From an uncultured Lachnospiraceae bacterium (GTDB taxonomy: Bacteria > Bacillota > Clostridia > Lachnospirales > Lachnospiraceae), in the NCBI GenBank assembly GCA_946630645.1, contig CAMOZD010000038.1, positions 1 to 8,292 of the forward strand: a stretch of DNA of 8,292 nt. The letters run 5' to 3'. Both the position numbers and the translations under genes were made by a program. The notes beneath the pieces were generated by a model, which saw only the letters and a program-made list of their open reading frames with translations, was not told the DNA's origin and did not search any database. Positions 1 to 5,841 of this stretch are shown here, piece after piece. Position 1 is the stretch's first letter, and each line of letters begins with the position of its first letter.

Positions 1-282
1 CTTTCTTTACAGATGTTTTACCGTAAGATGAATGCAGAGAGCAGGAAAGAGCTGGAAGAGAGAAAGTTTAATGCGATTGGATTGTTCCAGACAACTGTGG
101 CAAGTATTCTCTATTATGCGGACCGCGTTGCCAAGACCAGCAACGTTTATCCGGTAGAGATTAACGGAAGCTGTCCTCAGCACATTACCACACTTGCTTT
201 CTTCGGAGAGACCTCCGCTGTTGAGACTTCCATGAAGATGGTGATCCAGGAGGAACAGGAGAGGAAAAACCGTTTTATTTAA
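1..282 (+). CDS. Probable BMC-domain (microcompartment shell) protein, 3' part only
   Basis: The reading frame is open from the first base of the window, so the start lies to the left. The ATG at 13 has no ribosome binding site and is probably internal. The visible 93 residues contain a stretch that fits the bacterial microcompartment shell fold: a strand near 'AIGLFQTT', a helix with 'ASILYYADRVAKTSNV', a strand 'PVEI', then a G-rich turn and 'LAFFGETSAVETSMKMV'. This parallels the AD..AK...V and G..SAV...  pattern of BMC domains. A charged tail (EEQERKNR) follows. If correct, this is the last BMC domain of a shell protein, possibly the second half of a tandem-domain (EutL/PduT-like) protein. 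Such proteins form hexagonal tiles around enzymes of aldehyde-generating pathways in the cytoplasm. The assignment is by pattern only; no enzyme genes of a microcompartment are seen downstream. A strong terminator 35 bases after the stop shows that the transcript ends here. Confidence 0.55.
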   Translation, partial: LSLQMFYRKMNAESRKELEERKFNAIGLFQTTVASILYYADRVAKTSNVYPVEINGSCPQHITTLAFFGETSAVETSMKMVIQEEQERKNRFI

Positions 283-316
283 AGGTTTTATGCTTAATTT
301 TATAGTTGAACTATCT

Positions 317-358
317 AAAGGATTCTGTTACAGTTATAAACATTGCAGGGTCCTTTTT
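317..358 (+). terminator. Strong rho-independent terminator
   Basis: An 11-bp stem pairs 317-327 (AAAGGATTCTG) with 346-356 (CAGGGTCCTTT) without a mismatch if two G-U pairs and one U-G are allowed. The loop is 18 bases, and a run of T follows from 354. It lies 35 bases after the stop of the BMC-like gene and would end that transcript, separating it from the thioesterase operon. Confidence 0.8.
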
Positions 359-550
359 TATTTGTGGAAAATCAGGGAATTACCAAAAGGGGAAGTAGCA
401 TAAATGAAATACCATCCGGGAAGTTCCCTCTGGTGCATAGGTATTATGGCATTGGCGTGACCGCGCAGGAGGCGAAAGTCCGCAAGAGTACTTTTTCTTG
501 TTGTTCTGAAGGCTGCCCGGTTAAAAAAAATATGAGTGAAGGAGAAAAAG
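359..550 (+). other. Leader/intergenic region with dyad symmetries, no convincing gene
   Basis: About 190 bases lie between the terminator and the thioesterase start. The region contains a 6-bp inverted repeat AATACC (408-413) / GGTATT (440-445) enclosing a dyad ACCA (411-414) / TGGT (431-434) around GGGAAGTTCCC (418-428). A further CAAGA (483-487) / TCTTG (496-500) repeat is also present. The promoter of the thioesterase operon should be here, but no good -35/-10 pair was found. The 72-codon open frame across it has no ribosome binding site and overlaps the thioesterase start, so it was not called. I do not recognise a known riboswitch class. Confidence 0.4.
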
Positions 551-1282
551 ATGAGATTTGAGATGCCTATCAAGGTCAGATACAGTGAAGTTAACAGGCA
601 CGGAATTGTTCCGCCCCACCAGATTCTGGACTATTTCCAGGATTGCAGTACCCTGCAGTCAGACTTGCTGGGGGATGGGGTTTATGAGGAGTTCAAGATG
701 AACAGGGCCTGGTACCTGATAGGCTACGATATTCGTTTTTCCAGGACAGCCCGGCTGCATGAGGATCTTGTCATCACAACCGAGGCAATCCGTATGCGCC
801 GCTACTATGGCTACCGGCGGTTTACACTCCAGGACAAAGAAGGGACCTGCATAGCCGATGGGGAGTCACTCTGGATCTACATGAATACGGAGAATATGCT
901 CCCCTGTAAGATTCCCATGGACCTGGAGAAAAGATATATCCCTGAACCGGTTGACTATGAGTGCAGTATCTCCCGGAAAATCGACGCCAAAGGGGACTGG
1001 CAGGAAGAAGATATTATAGAAGTGACAAAGTATTATCTGGATACCAACAACCATGTCAATAATAATTTCTATATGCTCTGGGCCGAGAGCCTGCTCTCTG
1101 ACCGGGAGTTTCCTGACCGGGTCCGGATCGATTACAGGAAGGCTGCCCAATACAGGGACCAGCTCAGGGTCTATCGCTGCCAGGAAGAGGATAAGACAAG
1201 GATTAAGTTCCACAATCAGGACGGAGAACTGCTCTGCCTTGTGGAGTTTTATAAGAAGGACCAGTCAGAAAAGCAGGGATAG
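551..1282 (+). CDS. Acyl-ACP thioesterase
   Basis: This cytoplasmic enzyme hydrolyses acyl-acyl carrier protein to free fatty acid and ACP, ending or diverting fatty acid synthesis. The 243-residue product has the two-hotdog layout of the FatA/FatB-like bacterial family. The N-terminal hotdog begins with 'VRYSEVNRHGIVPPHQILDY', in which a helix follows the first strand. The C-terminal hotdog carries the signature D164-x-N166-x-H168-V-N170-N171, followed by Y and E179 (LWAESLL), which matches the catalytic Asp/Asn/His/Glu set described for plant and bacterial acyl-ACP thioesterases. The ATG at 551 is chosen over a GTG at 536 because AAGGAG (539-544) sits 6 bases upstream of it. The gene is followed after 47 bases by the CvfB-like gene on the same strand, so co-transcription is likely. 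Length is normal for the bacterial family, and the family assignment is firm. Chain-length preference cannot be read from the sequence. Confidence 0.93.
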   Translation: MRFEMPIKVRYSEVNRHGIVPPHQILDYFQDCSTLQSDLLGDGVYEEFKMNRAWYLIGYDIRFSRTARLHEDLVITTEAIRMRRYYGYRRFTLQDKEGTCIADGESLWIYMNTENMLPCKIPMDLEKRYIPEPVDYECSISRKIDAKGDWQEEDIIEVTKYYLDTNNHVNNNFYMLWAESLLSDREFPDRVRIDYRKAAQYRDQLRVYRCQEEDKTRIKFHNQDGELLCLVEFYKKDQSEKQG

Positions 1283-1329
1283 GGAAATAGGGTAAAGATA
1301 ATAATTCAGAAAGAAATTGGTGATAGAAT

Positions 1330-2328
1330 ATGATAGAACTTGGAAGAAAGCAGACCCTCTATATGGATCATAAGACGGATTTTGGTGTATACCTGTCTGA
1401 CCGTCTGCCGGACGCAGACCAGGCAGACGCAGGACGGGTTTCCTACAGAAAAGAGACCGGCAGGGACCGGGACAGGAGGGGAAGAAGAGCCGGGGACAAG
1501 GACCCCAGGACGGGACAGGATTTCAGGAACAAGGGAAGAAGACCAGACCAGAGTAGACCGGGAAAGCAGGACAAAAAGGATAACTGCGTGCTGCTTCCGG
1601 CCAGACAGGTTCCTCAAGGTCTGGCTGTCGGGGACCAGATAGAAGTCTTCGTCTACAGGGATTCTGAGGACAGGTTGATTGCCACCGTCAGAATGCCCAT
1701 GCTGGAGCTGGGAGGCTTGGCAGTCCTGGAGGTTAGAGAGGTTACGGGAATCGGGGCTTTTCTGGACTGGGGTCTGGAGAAAGACCTGCTGCTGCCCTTC
1801 AGTGAGCAGACGAAAAAGGTACAGAAGGGAGACAAGTATCTGGTGTCTCTCTATGTGGATAAAAGTGACAGGCTCTGTGCGACCATGAAGGTTTATGATT
1901 TCCTCAGGACAGATTCCCCCTACAAGGCGGATGACCAGGTGAAGGGGATTGTCTTTGGCATGAATCCGGAATATGGCTGCTTTGTGGCAGTCGACCGGCT
2001 TTATGTGGGTATGATTCCCCAGAAGGAGCTAGTCCGCAGGACCTATATCGGCCAGGAAGTGGACTGCCGTGTCATGGATGTGCGGGAGGATGGCAAGCTC
2101 AACCTCAGTCTCAGGAAAAAAGCCTATCTGCAGATTGATGAGGATTCCCGGAAGATTATGGAGAAGCTGCAGGAATACGGCGGCAGCCTTCCCTATCATG
2201 ACAAGTCCTCCCCGGAAGAGATCCGCGGGGAATTTGCCATGAGCAAGAATGAATTTAAAAGGGCCATAGGCCGGCTTTACAAGATGAAGAAAATACTGAT
2301 TACGGATGAGGGAATTAAGTTAGTATAA
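1330..2328 (+). CDS. cvfB: CvfB-like S1 RNA-binding protein with a charged insertion
   Basis: The 332-residue protein matches the CvfB/YitL family, which has several S1-type OB folds and a C-terminal winged-helix domain. CvfB of Staphylococcus aureus binds RNA and affects virulence factor expression. Supporting stretches are 'QTLYMDHKTDFGVYL' (8-22), 'VLLPARQVPQGLAVGDQIEVFVY' (87-109), 'DSEDRLIATVR' (111-121), 'VTGIGAFLDWGLEKDLLLPF' (138-157), 'REDGKLNLSLR' (252-262) and the C-terminal 'DKSSPEEIRGEFAMSKNEFKRAIGRLYK' region (291-318), which is typical of the family winged helix. Residues about 24-84 are an Arg/Asp/Gly/Lys-rich, probably disordered segment placed where family members normally have a short loop of the first S1 fold, which makes this protein longer than the usual 280-300 residues. 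The start has only a modest ribosome site (GGTGA, 1319-1323). The stop overlaps the next start (TAATG), implying translational coupling with the CPBP gene. Confidence 0.88.
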   Translation: MIELGRKQTLYMDHKTDFGVYLSDRLPDADQADAGRVSYRKETGRDRDRRGRRAGDKDPRTGQDFRNKGRRPDQSRPGKQDKKDNCVLLPARQVPQGLAVGDQIEVFVYRDSEDRLIATVRMPMLELGGLAVLEVREVTGIGAFLDWGLEKDLLLPFSEQTKKVQKGDKYLVSLYVDKSDRLCATMKVYDFLRTDSPYKADDQVKGIVFGMNPEYGCFVAVDRLYVGMIPQKELVRRTYIGQEVDCRVMDVREDGKLNLSLRKKAYLQIDEDSRKIMEKLQEYGGSLPYHDKSSPEEIRGEFAMSKNEFKRAIGRLYKMKKILITDEGIKLV

Positions 2329-3383
2329 TGGTTTCTATAAAAGATGTTAACAGAATATGGCTGCTGGCGGTCCTGATCCATATCGGCGGGTCTTTGCTGG
2401 CGGCTTATGCCCAGATTATCCCGGGGGGCAGCCATTTGGTCTGCCTTGGCATCGGCCTTGGGGCCGGCTGGCTGGCCGGCGGGGGAAAATGGTACCAGGC
2501 GGCAGCCGGTGGGATAGCGGTACCGCTTTTCTTTTACCTGGTTACCTGGGGACTGCCTTCAGGCTACAGGGCCAGCATGCTCCTGCTGATGGTGGAGATG
2601 GACCTGATTCTCTGGCTTCGGGCAAAGAATTACATTTCCCTGGGAAAATATTGCCGGATCAGACCAGTGGGGCCCCTGCAGCTTATGGCCATGCTGCTTT
2701 CAGGCTGCCTCATGTATTTTTTCTGTGCCTATTTTAATGCCTGGTCTGAGGTGGTTTTCAGAAACTATGTAGGCGAATCACTGACGGCAGTCGGTCAGAA
2801 TATTCCGGGATCTCTGCTGATCTTTGCGCTCATGCCTGCCCTGATAGAAGAGACTCTCTTCAGAGGAATTCTTTTCCAGGGCATGGGGGCCGGCCGGAAG
2901 GCGGCCCTGGTGACAGCCCTGCTTTTTGCTCTCATGCATATGAATTTTAACCAGATGATCTATGCCTTTGCGGCGGGGATGCTGCTCAGTACCGTAATCC
3001 TGGTCACTGGCAACCTGACCCTGACTATGGGCATGCATTTTGTCTTTAACGGGCTGTCCGTCCTGGTGACAAGCCTGCTGGAAAGCAGTCTGGTCCAGGG
3101 ACTCCTGTCCGTCCATATAGGCTCCTATTATCCCTTGACACCGGTTCTTTATGAAAAGGGGCACCTGCTCCCTGCCTCCATAGGGACAGGTTTTCTTGTG
3201 GCAGTCCTCTGTTTCCTTGCCATCCTTTTTTTGATGAAGACCCTGGGGAAGACTCCGACGGGCAAGGAGGGCCAAGCGGCAGGGGAGGATCCTTCTGTCC
3301 CTGGCTGGACCGGGCCTGACTGGCATATGGTCACCGGCTGTCTCATATGTCTGGCCTTTGCCCTTTCAAGAGAACTGATGTAA
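2328..3383 (+). CDS. CPBP-family intramembrane metalloprotease
   Basis: This polytopic membrane protein of 351 residues has about eight or more hydrophobic segments. It carries the CPBP (CAAX protease/bacteriocin-processing, formerly Abi) motifs in order: E174-E175-x-x-x-R179 (EETLFR), F200-x-x-x-H204 (FALMH) and H237-x-x-x-N241 (HFVFN). These residues are the proposed metal-binding and catalytic set within the membrane. In eukaryotes the family (Rce1) removes the AAX tripeptide from prenylated proteins; bacterial members are linked to bacteriocin immunity or peptide processing, and most have no known substrate. The start overlaps the CvfB stop by one base and lacks a clear ribosome site of its own, so coupled translation is likely. 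After the catalytic core there is an extra hydrophobic segment (286-304), a polar loop rich in Gly/Pro/Lys (305-333) and a final short hydrophobic stretch (334-347). No bacteriocin peptide gene is visible beside it, so a housekeeping role is as likely as immunity. Confidence 0.9.
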   Translation: MVSIKDVNRIWLLAVLIHIGGSLLAAYAQIIPGGSHLVCLGIGLGAGWLAGGGKWYQAAAGGIAVPLFFYLVTWGLPSGYRASMLLLMVEMDLILWLRAKNYISLGKYCRIRPVGPLQLMAMLLSGCLMYFFCAYFNAWSEVVFRNYVGESLTAVGQNIPGSLLIFALMPALIEETLFRGILFQGMGAGRKAALVTALLFALMHMNFNQMIYAFAAGMLLSTVILVTGNLTLTMGMHFVFNGLSVLVTSLLESSLVQGLLSVHIGSYYPLTPVLYEKGHLLPASIGTGFLVAVLCFLAILFLMKTLGKTPTGKEGQAAGEDPSVPGWTGPDWHMVTGCLICLAFALSRELM

Positions 3384-3420
3384 TTGTTTGCCTGTGGGGA
3401 TTCATCAGGATAGGAAGCTG

Positions 3421-3453
3421 CCGGCAAGGATGCTTTTAATAATGCTGGTTTTT
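3421..3453 (+). terminator. Probable intrinsic terminator of the CPBP operon
   Basis: CCGGCA (3421-3426) pairs with TGCTGG (3443-3448), including one G-U pair, over a 16-base loop, and five T residues (3449-3453) follow directly. It is 38 bases after the stop of the CPBP gene and is correctly placed to end the thioesterase-cvfB-CPBP transcript. The stem is short, so confidence is moderate. Confidence 0.5.
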
Positions 3454-3503
3454 AAGGGTGCCGCTTTTAAAAAGTGCTGATTATAAAATAAATAGAAAGA
3501 ATA

Positions 3504-3551
3504 AACTGACCCCCAAAAGCTAGATGAGTTTCTAACTTTTGGGAGTCAGTT
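3504..3551 (-). terminator. Long palindrome, probable terminator of the AraC gene; IS-end-like
   Basis: Two 21-base arms (3504-3524 and 3531-3551) are inverted copies differing at two positions, around a 6-base loop. Read on the minus strand both differences become U-G pairs, so the RNA forms an unbroken 21-bp helix. On the plus strand the same positions are C-A mismatches. A pyrimidine-rich stretch (TATTCTTTCTATT on the minus strand) follows. This strand bias fits an intrinsic terminator for the regulator gene 72 bases upstream. The arm sequence (AACTGACYCCCAAAAGYTAGA) also resembles, from memory, terminal inverted repeats of some Firmicute IS3-family elements. Confidence 0.65.
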
Positions 3552-3559
3552 CAAGTGAG

Positions 3560-3596
3560 GCGGGGATTTATGGTTTAAAACCCCGCTGTTTCTTGT
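3560..3596 (+). terminator. Second hairpin in the convergent region
   Basis: GCGGGG (3560-3565) pairs with CCCCGC (3581-3586), with three more T-A pairs inside after one mismatch. It is followed by TGTTTCTTGTT, which is T-rich but not a clean run. It could be a back-up plus-strand terminator between the CPBP gene and the converging AraC gene. There is no T-tract on the minus-strand side. Confidence 0.4.
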
Positions 3597-3622
3597 TAAG
3601 CCGGACCGGTCAAACCGCCATT

Positions 3623-4456
3623 TTACAGGAGCCGGGTAGACCGGCGGTACTCATTAGGTGTCATATAAGTATTTTTCTTAAAGGACTGGGAGAAGTATGA
3701 TTGGGAAGAAAAACCAATCTGGTCTGCAATCTCCGCAATGGAGTAATTGGTGGTCTCTAAAAGCCTTTTGCTCTCTTCAATTCTTTTTTCATTCAGGTAA
3801 TTGATGGGTGAACATCCGAAATTCTTTGTAAAGGAATGAACGAGATAATACTTATTCATGCTGCTCTTTTCAGAGAGAAGATCAAGAGTGATATTTTCCC
3901 GGAAATGTTTGTCCAGATAATCCCTGACAAAACGGCAATCCTTGGCCTTCTTTTCCTTGGTGGATATATTGCAGAAAATGTTGGTATGGCGGTGCAGTTC
4001 AATCAGAATAACATTCAGATAATAGTTACATATAGCCTCATACTCTTTTTTCTGTTCCTGGATCTCCTGAATCAGATAAGTCATCAGAGCATCGGCAACA
4101 GGACTGTCGAGACTTACTCCCCGGATGGCCTCTCTCATAGGTTCGTCATCAATAATAAAATTCAGGTTTTCAATACCCAGGATGACAAAGTCAAGAGAGT
4201 CATGGTCAACTTCTATGAAAAAACGGTGTTTGTGGGGGTTGGTGATGATAAAATCTTTTTCTTTTACAGGAACACAGGTACCATCACAGATAAACTGTCC
4301 GGACCCGTTTAGAACATAGAGAAGCTTAGAATATGGGTATCCTGGGAAAATGTCGTAATTATTGTCTTCGCAGTGATAGAGGTTGGCATGAGACAACTTA
4401 ATCTGCGTCTTAGAAAATAAATTATATTGCTGAATGGTATATCGAAGTTGTTTCAT
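3623..4456 (-). CDS. AraC-family transcriptional regulator
   Basis: The 277-residue product has an N-terminal cupin-type sensing domain and a C-terminal AraC/XylS DNA-binding domain. The cupin part includes 'LLYVLNGSGQFICDG' (45-59) and 'NPHKHRF' (73-79), with the histidines expected in a sugar- or small-ligand-binding pocket. The DNA-binding part spans about 176-276, with one helix-turn-helix near 189-214 (LDLLSEKSSMNKYYLVHSFTKNFG) and the second, more conserved one near 238-271 (IAEIADQIGFSSQSYFSQSFKK...TPNEYR). The ATG at 4456 is preferred to the upstream one at 4519, because GAGGGG sits 8 bases before it and because a promoter lies between the two, leaving the longer start outside the transcript. 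The gene is visibly richer in A+T codons than its neighbours, which may mean separate ancestry. It is divergent from the nucleotidyltransferase gene, an arrangement common for a regulator and its target, but the ligand and target are not known. Confidence 0.92.
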   Translation of the reverse strand: MKQLRYTIQQYNLFSKTQIKLSHANLYHCEDNNYDIFPGYPYSKLLYVLNGSGQFICDGTCVPVKEKDFIITNPHKHRFFIEVDHDSLDFVILGIENLNFIIDDEPMREAIRGVSLDSPVADALMTYLIQEIQEQKKEYEAICNYYLNVILIELHRHTNIFCNISTKEKKAKDCRFVRDYLDKHFRENITLDLLSEKSSMNKYYLVHSFTKNFGCSPINYLNEKRIEESKRLLETTNYSIAEIADQIGFSSQSYFSQSFKKNTYMTPNEYRRSTRLL

Positions 4457-4487
4457 ATGCTTTTCCCCTCTCCACATTTCTCCTTCT

Positions 4488-4516
4488 ATTATAAAGGTAT
4501 TTTTACTTTTAGACAA
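4488..4516 (-). promoter_or_regulatory. Sigma-A-type promoter of the AraC gene
   Basis: On the minus strand, TTGTCT (4516-4511) and a perfect TATAAT (4493-4488) are separated by 17 bases. Transcription would begin near 4481, giving a leader of about 25 bases that includes the GAGGGG ribosome site. This position rules out the ATG at 4519 as the normal start of the regulator. Confidence 0.75.
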
Positions 4517-4563
4517 CAAAATAATAATAAAAATTTGGATTTATCCTAAGAAAAAAATAAATA

Positions 4564-4583
4564 ATCTATAAATATTTATAAAT
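4564..4583. promoter_or_regulatory. AT-rich palindrome in the divergent control region, possible operator
   Basis: TATAAATATTTATA (4567-4580) is a perfect 14-bp palindrome, extended to 20 bp with one mismatched pair. It lies between the AraC promoter and the nucleotidyltransferase gene. AraC proteins more often bind direct repeats, and palindromes arise easily in AT-rich DNA, so an operator role is only a suggestion. Confidence 0.25.
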
Positions 4584-4633
4584 AGATAATGAATTTTTTA
4601 AAAATTTATGTCAGACCAGGACCCAACAGTCCC

Positions 4634-4662
4634 TTGATGTTTTTTCCGTGATATGGGAAAAT
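4634..4662 (+). promoter_or_regulatory. Candidate promoter of the nucleotidyltransferase gene, with inverted repeats
   Basis: TTGATG (4634-4639) and GAAAAT (4657-4662) are 17 bases apart; each matches four of six consensus positions. An inverted repeat TTTTCC (4642-4647) / GGAAAA (4656-4661) fills the spacer and overlaps the -10 element. A second repeat, ACATT (4663-4667) / AATGT (4672-4676), lies just downstream. Repeats at these positions could be protein-binding sites controlling this gene. Confidence 0.35.
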
Positions 4663-4717
4663 ACATTTATGAATGTGATAAGGCCTCTTAGGCGGAAAAG
4701 AAAGTGAGTGACAAGAT

Positions 4718-5656
4718 ATGAATAAAAATGGAAAAGAACCGGCCCTGCTGGTGCTGGCAGCGGGAATGGGGAGTCGTTATGGCGGTTTAAAGCAGCTGGA
4801 CCCGGTGGATGAGCAGGGGCACGTTATTCTGGATTTCAGTGTTTACGACGCTAAGAGGGCGGGCTTTAAAAAAGTGGTTTTTATTATCAAGCATGCCATT
4901 GAGAAGGAATTTGTGGAGAAAATCGGCAGGGAGATGGCAGACAGCATGGAGGTAGCTTACGCCTTTCAGGAGCTTGACTGTCTGCCGGAAGGCTTTGAGA
5001 TTCCTGAAGGCCGGCAGAAACCTTACGGGACAGGTCATGCGGTTCTGTGCTGTAAAGACCTGGTTGACGGCCCCTTTGCGGTCATCAATGCCGATGATTA
5101 TTATGGAGTGGAGGCATTTTCCCTTCTTTATGATTATCTGACCAGCCACCAGGACGATGAGAAATACCGCTACTGCATGGTTGGTTTTCATATTGAAAAT
5201 ACGGTCACAGAGAACGGATATGTGTCCCGGGGTGTCTGCCAGACTGATGAAGAGTCCCGGCTGACAGAGATTGTGGAGCGTACCCGGATTGAAAAGGTCA
5301 ATGGGGAAGCCGCCTATACCCTGGATGACGGGGCCAGCTGGACTGTCATTCCTGACGGTACCCCGGTTTCCATGAACTGCTGGGGCTTTTCCCGGAGTTT
5401 TTTAGACGCCCTGGAAGAAAAGTTTCCCGCTTTTCTTGAAAAAGGTTTTGCCGAAAACCCTGTCAAATGTGAGTATTTTCTGCCCAGTGTGGTAGAAGAT
5501 CTCCTCAATGAAGACCGGGCAGTGGTAGAGGTTCTTGAGACCGATGATAAGTGGTTTGGTGTGACCTATCCGGAGGATAAGGCCTCCGTGACGGAAGCCA
5601 TCACGGCTATGAAGGGAAGCATTTACCCTGACTACCTGTGGCGGCAGGACCGCTAG
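4718..5656 (+). CDS. Sugar-phosphate nucleotidyltransferase (NTP_transferase family)
   Basis: The 312-residue cytoplasmic enzyme probably joins an NTP and a sugar-1-phosphate (or a related phosphorylated substrate) to make an activated nucleotide compound plus pyrophosphate. The N-terminal signature 'LAAGMGSRYGGLKQLDP' (13-29) is the nucleotide-binding loop G-x-G-(T/S)-R with the conserved lysine K25. 'PYGTGHAV' (102-109) fits the second nucleotide-contacting motif, and 'INADDYYG' (123-130) contains the metal-binding aspartates. The C-terminal part has 'KWFGVTYPEDK', seen in many Clostridia and Bacteroidetes homologues of this group. It differs from classic GalU or RfbA in these motifs, so the sugar and nucleotide are left unassigned. 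The ribosome site is weak (GAGTGA, 4705-4710). A small hairpin GCCT (4683-4686) / AGGC (4690-4693) lies shortly before the start. The gene is divergent from the AraC-type regulator and has no obvious pathway partner in the window. Confidence 0.88.
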   Translation: MNKNGKEPALLVLAAGMGSRYGGLKQLDPVDEQGHVILDFSVYDAKRAGFKKVVFIIKHAIEKEFVEKIGREMADSMEVAYAFQELDCLPEGFEIPEGRQKPYGTGHAVLCCKDLVDGPFAVINADDYYGVEAFSLLYDYLTSHQDDEKYRYCMVGFHIENTVTENGYVSRGVCQTDEESRLTEIVERTRIEKVNGEAAYTLDDGASWTVIPDGTPVSMNCWGFSRSFLDALEEKFPAFLEKGFAENPVKCEYFLPSVVEDLLNEDRAVVEVLETDDKWFGVTYPEDKASVTEAITAMKGSIYPDYLWRQDR

Positions 5657-5686
5657 GCCTGCGGAAAAGTCGGATAAAGTGAGAAT

Positions 5687-5715
5687 TTGACACCCGGGAC
5701 CGGGACCAGTAGTAT
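5687..5715 (+). promoter_or_regulatory. Strong promoter of the GTPase/GAP1-like cassette
   Basis: A perfect TTGACA (5687-5692) is followed after 17 bases by TAGTAT (5710-5715), giving transcription from about 5722. The segment GGGACCA (5702-5708), inside the spacer, is repeated in inverted form as TGGTCCC (5749-5755) downstream, so it could be an operator half-site or a long-range stem. The three-gene cassette beginning at 5842 therefore seems to have its own promoter, independent of the upstream nucleotidyltransferase. Confidence 0.6.
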
Positions 5716-5767
5716 CATAAGCATAAGCACAGGGGCCTGTATGACCGGTGGTCCCAGTCTGTAAGAC

Positions 5768-5811
5768 GTAAGGCCGGAATGCCGGGAAGGTAAAGCCGGA
5801 ATGCCGGGAAG
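5768..5811 (+). repeat. 22-bp tandem repeat, two copies, in the cassette leader
   Basis: Copies at 5768-5789 and 5790-5811 are adjacent and differ at one base (GTAAGGCC... versus GTAAAGCC...). Each contains CCGG-AATG-CCGG, a small self-complementary hairpin. A third hairpin, CAGC-GAA-GCTG (5812-5822), follows just before the ribosome binding site AGAGGAG (5828-5834). The repeat would lie in the untranslated leader of the cassette mRNA. Confidence 0.85.
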
Positions 5812-5841
5812 CAGCGAAGCTGAAAGCAGAGGAGTATTCTG

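Noticed and set aside
452..465. TTGGCGTGACCGCG resembles the T-box sequence of tRNA-sensing leaders
   Set aside because: Only about nine of fourteen positions match, no specifier stem or following terminator is seen, and the downstream gene is not an amino-acid gene.
343..561. 72-codon open frame between the terminator and the thioesterase
   Set aside because: It starts inside the terminator stem, has no ribosome site, runs into the thioesterase start in another frame and has no recognisable protein features.
2778..3326. Antisense open frame of 182 codons
   Set aside because: It lies wholly opposite the CPBP gene, is rich in Gln/His/Gly as expected from the antisense of a hydrophobic gene, and has no supporting context.
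4457..4519. Longer N-terminus of the AraC protein from ATG 4519
   Set aside because: The promoter TTGTCT-17-TATAAT lies downstream of that codon, and it has no ribosome site, whereas 4456 has one.
5768..5811. 22-bp repeat as a CRISPR array
   Set aside because: The copies are directly adjacent with no spacers, there are only two of them, and no cas gene is present.
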